Origin: Leptasterias polaris
Taxonomy: Eukaryota > Echinodermata > Asteroidea > Forcipulatida > Asteriidae
Length of the DNA stretch: 64,000 nucleotides
Assembly (NCBI GenBank): GCA_037783415.1
Contig: JAZGTN010000037.1
Span: 3,224,001-3,288,000, forward strand
Direction: 5' to 3'
Shown one piece after another: positions 55,011 through 64,000 of this stretch (positions are counted from its first letter, which is position 1; each line of letters opens with the position of its first letter). A model generated the notes under the pieces. That model saw only the letters and a list, made by a program, of their open reading frames with translations. It was not told where the DNA came from and did no database searches. A program made the position numbers and the translations under genes.

Positions 55011-56299
55011 ATAGATTAGGCCTAAGATTATAATTTTTAATCGCAAAATTTTACTTTCGCAACATTGTAATGTATTTTTCATAGGCATAAACTATGTTTT
55101 AACTAAAGAATTCGAAGAAAAAGAATCGTGCACACGTAAACCACAATATGGTTGGAACCAACTTGTTACCGGAAATTTGGATACTCCACGAGAATTGCAA
55201 AGTCTATTTCAAAATGGAAATACGCAATGCTTGTTTCATTCACACGTTCAGACAACTTCAATGTACGCCGGGAACTGAAGGTTTCTTCAAATGAAATATG
55301 ACTGGTCTTGGTGCAAGGCGTAATAGTCGCGGCGTGTGTAGTGTTGAGATTATGGTTTACAAAACTTACCATAACAACGTCTTGCACAAAGACAACGTCT
55401 TACCATTGCAGGCACGAAACGTAACACAAAATAATGGTTGCAACGAAATAAAGGACCGAGTATTATAGAGTGTTTTACAGGGACGAGTTGAGCCTGCGGG
55501 GGCTAAGTCTCTTGTAAGTGAATACTCGAGCTGCATTGAAATTTTCCCGTCTTCTTGTCCACACATTAAGTAATTTGTTTTATTAAAGTATTACATGGCA
55601 TTGTTCGGAGCATCAGCTTTAGAATTGGTCAACCCACTCAGTGTAGCATTATATAGCATTCAGCACCACGGCCCACGCTAAACAAAATAACGTGTGTACA
55701 AATCAATATGCAACAATATTGTGTGTTTTTTTACCCTTACACCGATGTGTACCTTTTATCCCGGATGCAAAAATTCAACGTCTATATTAAATCAATATGC
55801 AACGTTGGTATCTACACATTCTTAATGGCGTCTGACCAGACTTTGGTATTTTTTATACGGTCTTTATTGATTTATTCATTTTATCTATTTATTTATTTAG
55901 CCTTCGAGAAAGACTCTGCTATAGGGTCGAAACGTCAGGCCACTAACTTATTTTTGCATTTATACCACAGGTCCTTTTGGTTGGTAAGCAGTTTGCAACA
56001 GGTAATTATATTTTCTCATTTATTTATTGATTTACTTATTTATTCAGATGACTCATCCAACAACGCAAGTGTCAATAACAAGATGGTGATTTGGAAACGA
56101 GAAGAACAGTTTTAGATGTGGGAGGAAAACCACAAATGGGAGAAACTGAAGTAATGCTTTAATTTCAAATTTAATTTCCCTCGTAGAGGTAGCCTATTAA
56201 AGAAACCAAAGAAACCGATCCCTCATTATCCATTTAAACTAATCAATGAACACATGGCACCACCACGCATCCAAGTAGGGACTTGCCCGATCCACACGC

Positions 56300-56380
56300 A
56301 TGGCACCGGTCTGAGGTGGGATTAGAACCGGGGTCCAAAGAGGTGGATAGGCAGAGAAGGAAAACCACTGAGCCAGCCTG
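56300..56380 (-). repeat. tRNA-derived SINE head (second family)
   Basis: Minus strand: CAGGCTGGCTCAGTGGTTTT and, about 35 bases on, CCGGTTCTAATCCCACC, that is A- and B-box-like. The same head appears at 12190-12270 (caggttggctcagtggt in complement). Confidence 0.55.
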
Positions 56381-58501
56381 TTTCAGTTTAAATACGCGAA
56401 TTACATGTTTGGTATGTATCTATAACGTAACAAATAATAATAATAAATGTTTTATTTAATCTGATAACTTACTCAGATTGAAAAGCTCACTTAAGAAACA
56501 ATCTACCACAAAAAATATTACAATCGGAAAAAGTTTGGAAGCCGATGACTGGGAGAACCCCCCCCCCCCCCCTCCCCCCAACAGAAAAAAAAATTAAATA
56601 AATAGTCCTAATAATAATAAAATAATAACATATATATAATAAAACAAAAAACAAAAAAAATTATAATAATATATAAAACAACATAAATAATAATAAATTC
56701 TTATTTTGATTGTAGCAATTGAACTAAGTAGTTCATGAAAGTGCACAAAACCCCAAACAAAACATTATTCCCATGAAATATTCTAATTACATTTACGCAT
56801 GCGTACATACACTATTGGTTGGCAAACGCCATAGAGATATGCACTAAGCACACGCTTCTGCGTCACTCCACCATCAGCCCCATACAAAAAGGCACAATGT
56901 TCTATAATTTTTGCCAACCAAAATGTTAGTGCGCACGCGCGATGTGCAATTTACATATTTCATGGGAAGGGTCTTCTGTTCATGATTGTTAGGACTCCAC
57001 ACTAAATGCTAACAATAGAAGCTCAGTACCCGGATCTCAGACAAAGTGCCATCAAATTCACTAACGGCGTGCGTTATGCCAATGCAATTGTTGCATGGCT
57101 GTGATGGGGTCCATGATGTTTGTAAACCCAACGGGGAAGTTGTCACCCTGAGGGTGTTAAAATCCCATGGACCCATCTCATAGAGCGTGCAACAGTTGTT
57201 CTTGTTTTACCACGGTAATATATTCCTCTTCTTTGTAGGCGATCTGTTGTCATCTTCCAACATTATTACGACGGAATTGGCACACTTAAAAAAGCAGACG
57301 AACAGGTCGTTGATAACAATATTGCTTCAATGTTCCCAACGGCACATCACACATCGGAACGTATATCAATTTACCGAGTACCAGCGTAAATACGGCCTCG
57401 AACCCAGGGCTATTTTTAATATTGTAAAAGGCGCTGGAAGGTACCAAGCACGTTGAATGTAATGTATCGCGTTGGGTACATCACCCATGTTCACTTGAGC
57501 CATGTACATGTACATGTACATGTGTCTTTGTGGTCACATTACGTGATTGGTTCTTGACCAACAAAACTTACAATCTAATCACCGTGTTATAACAAAGCTT
57601 TATGTTTACTTGCATGTACTGACTGTACTACTGCGGTCTCTGATGTGCCGATACGGTGGTTGCGTAAGAGCTGGTGGTGGGGAAAAAACAAAAGAACAAG
57701 GGGTGAAAATATCATAGGCCCTAGCTGCTCCAAAACTTGTTTACGTGACATACCTTTAACATATCGTCAATTGTTGGCAGACTATTATTTCATTCCCATT
57801 CTAGTTTTAAATACACGTATCGCACAGCTAACCAGTGAAAGTTTCATCAACTTGATCCCTTTTTCTTTAGAACAGTGGATACCAGTCTACATTGGCCATT
57901 CATTGTTTGTGCACGTTCTTAAAGTACAATGATTTCGCAAATCTAAGAGTGTTAGGTAGTGGTCAGTTTTCTAACAAACTTGCAGTGTTTCTTAGATGGG
58001 ATTCTTATTTTAGTTATTTTTTTTTCTTAGGACAAATTGTAATCTATTTCATTGTTTTTATTTCATTGTTTTAATAGTGTTATTAGGCCTACTTTAATTT
58101 CTATAATAGGGCCTATGCATAATTTATTTGAAACACATTATTTAAAAAAATTTTTTTTAAAGATCATTACCATGTATGCGTCTTACCACTGAACCACATC
58201 GAACCTTAAGCCAATTTAGTCTAATATTGGACCAACTTTATTTTCGGGGGAAAATGGATTTATAGGTATTTTTAGGGGATAAAACAAGGCGTTCTGCAGC
58301 GGGGTTTTATCCCCGGCAGCGACTGAAGGAAAAAGGTTCCCACCGCCGAGCATGGGTGTGATATTGAGTGAGGTTTGGGTCGTATGACGGTTTTGGTGGG
58401 TTTTACGTCAGTGATGGTGCCAGACTCCAACAATTATTATCTAAGTTCCAATATATCAGAATAACAAGAGCAAATAAACCAAACATCATGGCATTGGTCA
58501 A

Positions 58502-58627
58502 AGAGCCTTCAACTTCATTGCACCTTCAATATGGAATGACTTACCAGTTCATATTCGCCAAGCTGACTCTGTTCTGATTGTCAAGGGACTTTTAAAGTCT
58601 CACTTGTTGGAATCTAAATATTTGTAA
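58502..58627 (+). pseudogene. LINE reverse transcriptase C-terminal relic
   Basis: Frame reads RAFNFIAPSIWNDLPVHIRQ, then ADSVLIVKGLLKSHLLESKY and L before TAA. The APxxWNxLPxxIR...S...FK..LK.HL pattern is the end of LINE RT proteins. Same family as 19030-19260. Confidence 0.78.
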
Positions 58628-59618
58628 TAAATTGCTTCATATAATTCATTGATTTATGTTTGTACTGTGCATAGAGTCTCATGCATTATGAACTCGTATT
58701 ATTACTGTTTTTATTATTACTATGGGCAATGTCACACGAGGCAGTTTACAGGCAGTCAGTTCCAGGCAATCTCCAAGAAGTAAAGGCATTTGAATGTTCA
58801 AATATTTTTACAGGGAATTGTTAGACCCTTTTTTATAAAAATTACTCATGCGCTACAAAAGTGATCCTGTAGCATGCACAGCGGTTGGTTGCCATCAAGT
58901 TGCCAGGAAAAGTTGCCTCGTGTGACAAGGCCCTACCTATATGACGTCACCCGGTCCTGCTAGATCTCGGACAAAGACACAAAATGTTTTGTTGACACTT
59001 TTCATGTAGCTCCGAAATTGCCCTTCATAGGATGAACCATCCTAACATAGTGTCTGCCCGTTGAATACCTCTGTCTAACCGCTCCTGTCTGATGTTTCAT
59101 CATTCATTACTTTTCGGAAGTATACTTTAAAAAGGTCTCTGGATGTAGTCATTTTGAATGCAGTAAAAGTTAAAGATTAAAAATACAACACCCACGCAGA
59201 AAGGTTGACAGAAAAGCTCGATAATTCACTTTAAAATAAATTATTACAGATTTTCCCTCAACGCATTTTAGTGGTATTATTCTTTATATAACTTTTTTTT
59301 GTATGGCTCTGTATGTTGGAAGCGCCATTACAATTTCTGCGTGTCACTCCACTGGGAGTTTTTCAAAGCGTATTAATTTTATTGTCGCATTATGGTTGCC
59401 AATTAGATGGGGGAATATAACACTTTTGCATGGGATTTTTACCGTAATTTGTAACGTTTTTACGAAGTGGTCTCTGAAATATTTCAGAAAAATACATTTT
59501 CCCGTAAAACTCTGCCTCGCCTGCGTTGATCTTTGATGTGTGCACAGTACACAAAGATTTTTCATTCCATGGAGCCAGACGATATTTGTCCCTCCAGCCT
59601 CGGGGATAAGAGTACAAA

Positions 59619-60078
59619 GTACAACACTGCAAAAACTGGGGTGTTCAAATTGACACCATGGGTGTTGTCACACACAGATACCAAACGAGAATCAACATTA
59701 ATACCATGGGGTGTTAAAATAACACTAATTTCAGCAAAAACAATTACACTGGTGTTGTTTTAACACCCTAATATGTTAATTTTGATATAGATAGTTCCCA
59801 GTAGACGCCATCTTTACGGGCAAATCGCATTTTGGCTTGCAGGCGCGTCAAGCGCTCAAATTATTAACGCAGCCGCGTCGTTTGCTAACCAATCATGCAA
59901 TGAGTTTTGTGAAATGTGCGCGTGCTGCACGCCGTTCTCACGCGTAACGCACGACTGTGTGTTCCAAATTGCCCGTAAAGATGGCCGATTTACGTCATAT
60001 TGCAACCTATCTATTCTCTTCGGTATCATGTGACAGCACCCATGGTATTAATTTTAACACCTCAGTTTTTGCAGTGTA
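59619..60078. repeat. Inverted-repeat element interrupted by a 228-bp MITE
   Basis: The left end tacaacactgcaaaaactgg, ggtgttcaaattgacaccat, gggtgttgtcaca and the right end (complement from 60078) tacactgcaaaaactgaggt, gttaaaattaataccatggg, tgctgtcaca are inverted repeats of about 55 bp. The MITE at 59787-60014 lies between them. Confidence 0.85.
59787..60014. repeat. 228-bp MITE, copy 2 (inverted relative to copy 1)
   Basis: Begins atagatagttcccagtagac and ends ttgcaacctatctat. It is the reverse complement of 26807-27034 with only a few substitutions and the same length. Confidence 0.87.
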
Positions 60079-60720
60079 CGAACAAGTAGGCCCTACCATG
60101 AACCACGACACCACGATCAAGTCAAACGAACCAAATGAAAACGCTGCTGTTTATTCAGTCATTCAAAATGAAGTATACAATAAACACAGCATTACGGACT
60201 ACGGCGATTTATTGTGCATTTCGCATTGAAAGTTTTGAACAACATAACTCTACACGAACTAAAATCAAATCGGCAGGTGAATCTAGTGAGTACTTGCTTT
60301 TTACAGGCTCAGAAAGCAAAACAAACAAATAAACTATTCCATTAAAGTATCTTTAAGCACTGACATGATTTCTTAAAAACTTACACATTTTAACTGAACC
60401 ATTTCGTCCACAGAGAAACGTTCAAGTTAAACATGACTGATAAAACAAAAAATCATTAAATTTTTAGATTATTTACACTTACTTTTTATTTAACTTATAC
60501 CAGTTTCTCTGATGAATCTTTCCGACCCAAATTCTACCATGAGTGAGAATGTTGTCCCTCTAACATAGTTCTTAGCCTGATCGATGTTTTATTTGTCAGA
60601 TGAACAAAGGAATGCATGAATGTCAACAAAATAACTCCATGCCAAAACATGGCATCACTAATTCATACGATCAGGAAAACAGGACCTTGTCCCAACTCAT
60701 CATGTTGTCCAACCACAAAA

Positions 60721-60892
60721 ATAGTTGCTCGGCAGAGAAAGTAAAATCTTGCTCAGCAGAAATAGGTTACCAGACACATATACCATTAGATGTATATCAT
60801 TGTTTGTGACTGGTTCCCTGCTAATTCTTAGCTTAGCGGAAACAAATTGCTAAGCAACATTTTCTGCTTTTAAGCTTAATGAAATAGTGACC
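60721..60892. repeat. Family-A MITE, diverged
   Basis: Carries ttaccagacacatataccat, gtttgtgactggttccctgc and gctaagcaacattttctgct; terminal repeats are weak. Confidence 0.6.
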
Positions 60893-61646
60893 ATCTATAA
60901 GTTGATGAGATGTTCACAGGCTGTGTGATATGTTTATTAGAACATAAAAGGTTGGAATGAATGCTCTGATAAAGACAAGAAAGATGAAAGAGGGTGAAAA
61001 CCACAATCATTGTATAACCGTACTTTTTATTTCATTTTTTGTAACAATGAATCCAAAGTCAATAAAAAGGATATATTTTATTCGAGTGTAAATCTACCTC
61101 GCTTGTCTAAAACAATCTTCTATGTGAAAAGAAGGTAGCAGCAGTAGTGCAGAGCAAAACAATGATAACATAAATGTCCGTTTATGTATATATTATACTT
61201 TTTATCCATTTTAAGCTATATTTACATAATATTTTTATGGCAACGCTCCATTACAACCTGCACCACTGACCAAACCAAAGTGAGGGTGCAGTTTAATCAA
61301 CATAAACAAGTATTCCAATTAAACTACACTTTGATAATTAACTTATAACATTGAATGGGGTGGGTATGGTTTTATCGAACCCTAACCCCGTCCCAAATTG
61401 GATTTATTAATTTTGGTTATTTTGGTTGAATTTCCCGGACTTTTTAAAGCGGTTCATGCAACTTAAAGAGATTTATCGTTAATTTAAATCAGGTGCGTTA
61501 AATTGGTGCATAAGTGTAAACACACACTGTGGTCGTTGTGTTATTTCCATTGGGATTGGTCACTGCAGCCCTGTATTAAAATATATTAATTACAAGAAAT
61601 CAAGATTTAAAAACAAAAACATGAACAACTTTTCTCGGAGCGGCCA

Positions 61647-61652
61647 TTTATT
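61647..61652 (-). promoter_or_regulatory. Candidate polyadenylation signal for the TRH-type gene
   Basis: Plus TTTATT is AATAAA on the minus strand, about 680 bases below the stop codon. Other AATAAA hexamers occur further down (near 61402), so this is only a candidate. Confidence 0.25.
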
Positions 61653-62328
61653 TAAATAATGCTATACGACATAATCTTGTCATTTATCACAGCCACAACT
61701 TGTAAACGGTCAACGACATTCCTGACAAATCAACATCGTCACTGGGACAGGTCTCGCCGTAGTGGCGTAACAGTGACGTCAAAAGGTTCGTCAAAGACCA
61801 ATTCAAACAAGAAATTGAAGAAAATAATTATAGGTAAACCTCTTTGCTTATTCATTACTGTACGATTATTGATGTCTTGAATGGCAGTTTGGGGCTTCCG
61901 TATTAATTGTGTTTACAACATTGATTTTATATTTAAAAATACGTTCAGGGTTTTTTTCAGTTTCACTTTAAGAAGATTATGAGTTACCATAACGTTTCAA
62001 AAAAATATTTGTTAGGTCTAGATGTTTTCATTGCTTTGAAATTTCAGACTAGGTTGTGAAGATAAACTTTTGACTTGATGTGTGTATTGGGGTTTTTTAA
62101 TGCTGACTTTGGTCTTTGCTCGAACAAAATAAATGTTAAATTATTTATGCAAAACATTTGCATCAACAAACAAGTAACCCAAGTTTGAAACTCATTTTCG
62201 TCTTCTACATGGTTTCTTCCATTCTTTAATGCAACAGGGTTTCTTCAAACTGTTTGTGTTTAAAACAAATAAGTCTTTAGCCCCGCAATATCCAAGAAAT
62301 ACTCGACAGTTCATTAAGGAGTGGTGGA

Positions 62329-63008
62329 TTAGCGTCGACCGGTATACCATTGTCTTTTACCGGTGTACCACTGCCTCTTCTCGTCTTCACTGTCACTGCG
62401 TTTACCGGTGTACCACTGCCTCTTCTCGTCTTCACTGTCACTGCGTTTACCAGTGTACCACTGCCTTTTCCCGGTGTACCACTGTCGCTTGTCTAGATCA
62501 GAGGAGTCGGCGAAGTCGTCGGCGCGTTTCCCGGTATACCATTGCCGTTTGCTGTATTGTTGCTCCAAGTCCCCGTCGTCGGCTTGGTCGACCCCGCTTC
62601 GCTTACCGGTATACCACTGGCGTTTCCCAGTGTACCACTGGCGTTTCAGAGAGTTCACGGCATCGTCATCCAGGACCCTGTCTTCGTCCCCGCGCTTGCC
62701 GGTGTACCATTGCCGTTTGCCGGTATACCACTGTCTCTTGTTTGCCTCGTCGGGCTGCTCCCCTGCTTCGTCGTTGCTGCTGCGTTTGCCGGTGTACCAT
62801 TGGCGTTTACCGGTGTAAAACTGTCGTTTAACCTCATCCTCGTTTTCTGCTAATAATGCGGGGGAGTCTTCGGCATCCCGTTTGCCCGTATACCATTGCC
62901 GTTTGCCGGTGTACCATTGTCTTTTACCATCTAGACCAATGGGAGCGCCTGCTGGATATTGTCTCTTGTCTTCGTCTCTCTGCCATTTCTCTGCTTGTAC
63001 TCCTTCTG
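62329..63008 (-). CDS. TRH: TRH-type neuropeptide precursor, 3' coding exon (QWYT-amide)
   Basis: This exon encodes most of a secreted precursor. Read on the minus strand it starts (phase 1) AEGVQAEKWQRDEDKR, then QYPAGAPIGLDG-KR. Next come 14 peptide units: 13 QWYTG and one QFYTG (codons at about 62810), each ended by KR (the last by RR), followed by TAA at 62331-62329. Prohormone convertase cleavage at the dibasic sites, Gln cyclisation and Gly-directed amidation would give pGlu-Trp-Tyr-Thr-NH2. Spacers between units are acidic (e.g. DDFADSSDLD), as in TRH precursors. At least 225 residues are encoded here; the signal peptide must be on an upstream exon. The acceptor is TTTTTTCAG|CAG. Two adjacent 45-base units (62357-62446) are identical. 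Identification rests on the repeated peptide and is strong. Confidence 0.96.
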
Positions 63009-64000
63009 CTGAAAAAAGAGAAAAAGGGTAATACATTTACAACATAGCTCAAGTATAAGGTGCCCACAGAGGAATCTTGCCGAACAGAAGTGTGTACCAG
63101 CCAAAACACCCTTGCTGTATCGTACAATTTGATGTGACTGGTTCTCCGCTCTCTATAGCGAAACAAAATACATCTGACTGATGTTATTATTGCATTTGGG
63201 GATAAAGACCAATTCTTATTATATGGTTTTTCCTGTACACCGACGTATGACACAGCCCCTCTGTGTTCTGCAAAAGTAACAGGCTCAGGTATGACTCGAA
63301 CCAACGACCTTCCAAATTCTATAAAAGCAGAAGTAAAAAATATCACCGCTCAACCACAGACCTCTTCCGGCGACAAGAGGCCAGTTTGATTTGTTTAACA
63401 CGAGGGTAAAAACAGCAACATTTATATGTAATTATTATATGAAATTTAGTTCATCCATTTACGTTTGGTCTCTTTTGGGGCCCAGCGGCATTTTACTCAA
63501 ACAACGGCAATCCCTACCCCCCCCCCCCCCCCCACCCCATCCTGGATGTCCTTGACAAAACAACAACAAAACACACAAACGTATAGAATAACAACAATAT
63601 AGGAGGAATAAAAAGAATAATAGAAAACAAAACAAACAGTAATATGATAAGTTAACGAGGGGTGTGGCACTCATTCACTACAGACCATGTGACCTGTGAC
63701 ATCACGTGTTTACAAAAGAGCCACAGAGCCTGGACTTCCTTCAGGCACAGTTTGTACGCAACTCAATGGAAGAAGACAATAAATCTTATATTTTATGGCG
63801 ATTGCACTGTCTGATTTTTCTCAACTTTTAATAGGAAGAGTTGCTTTTGTAACCTGAAAATTATGACACAAAATGTAAATTTTCCCATATGGCCTGTGTA
63901 TATCTTGCCCGTCGGAAGTCATTAGAATGTAAGGTCACCATTTCTGTAAACAAAGGTAACATGGTCTATAATATAATGTGGATTGCACATGACGTCACAT
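63009..64000 (-). other. Intron upstream of the TRH-type exon (partial)
   Basis: Contains a tRNA-derived SINE relic (63184-63362) and a C-run (63518-63533). No signal-peptide exon with a usable phase-1 donor was recognised before the window ends. Confidence 0.6.
63184..63362 (-). repeat. tRNA-derived SINE relic
   Basis: Minus strand: GTCTGTGGTTGAGCGGTGAT (A-box-like), a long insert, GTTGGTTCGAGTCATACC (B-box-like), then a body ending CAAATGCAATAATAAC. It is too distorted to be a tRNA gene. Confidence 0.5.

Larger units (their letters stand above)
54601..62328. other. Intergenic spacer between EEFSEC and the TRH-type gene
   Basis: 7.7 kb with no supported gene. It contains a family-B MITE piece (54799-55000), a relative of the TA-flanked element (55018-55205), a GAAAC-signature repeat (55897-55945), a SINE relic (56300-56380), AT-rich low complexity (56420-56700), a LINE relic (58502-58627), a nested MITE pair (59619-60078) and a family-A piece (60721-60892). 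The EEFSEC promoter should lie just above 54600, but no TATA-type or other core element stands out. Confidence 0.75.

Noticed and set aside
62229..62853. Plus-strand ORFs of 200, 151 and 103 aa
   Set aside because: They are the antisense of the repetitive TRH-type exon; the minus strand has the biologically coherent reading.
63459..63674. Hydrophobic minus-strand ORF beginning MSATPLVNLSYY as the missing TRH signal peptide
   Set aside because: Its hydrophobicity comes from an A-rich low-complexity stretch read in antisense, it runs into a C/G homopolymer, and no phase-1 donor joins it to the 63008 acceptor.

Overview
The window comes from an animal nuclear genome, almost certainly a sea star (Asteroidea). 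The clearest marker is a minus-strand neuropeptide precursor exon near the right end. It encodes 13 copies of QWYTG plus one QFYTG, each bounded by dibasic sites. Q-W-Y-T-amide is the thyrotropin-releasing-hormone (TRH)-type peptide I know from the starfish Asterias rubens; I cannot fix the species. Short exons with GT-AG introns, low gene density and abundant MITEs, tRNA-derived SINEs and non-LTR retrotransposon remnants fit an echinoderm.

Gene layout. Positions 54600 down to 4301 (minus strand) hold the first eight coding exons of EEFSEC, the selenocysteine-specific translation elongation factor. The splice phases join into one open frame of 301 codons plus one base, covering the GTPase domain and most of the following beta-barrel. 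The remaining C-terminal half (about 290 residues in the human protein) must lie left of the window. The TRH-type precursor exon (63008-62329, minus) is the only other gene I trust. Its signal-peptide exon is not visible and probably lies to the right. The 7.7 kb between the two genes contains repeats only.

Region by region. 1-4300: EEFSEC intron 8, with a CR1-like LINE that has lost its endonuclease domain but keeps a 2A-like leader and a PHD-type finger. 4301-28378: exons 8 to 3 in repeat-rich introns, including a decayed THAP-domain element, tRNA-Leu-type SINEs, TTAA-flanked MITEs and a minisatellite that copies the splice donor of exon 3. 28379-49899: intron 2 (21.5 kb), which carries a near-perfect 4.47 kb palindrome (37667-42137), nested MITEs, an old tandem repeat split by a SINE and an 86-bp satellite. 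49900-54600: exons 2 and 1, with a piggyBac-type miniature element and two other inverted-repeat elements between them. 54601-62328: repeat-only spacer with a MITE-in-MITE nest. 62329-64000: TRH-type exon and its upstream intron.

The two genes have no evident functional link: one serves selenoprotein translation, the other peptide signalling. The less ordinary features are the palindrome with paired copies of a spliced acidic-tailed gene end, the array of decoy splice donors beside EEFSEC exon 3, and the nested insertion that shows the target site of the commonest MITE family to be TTAA.
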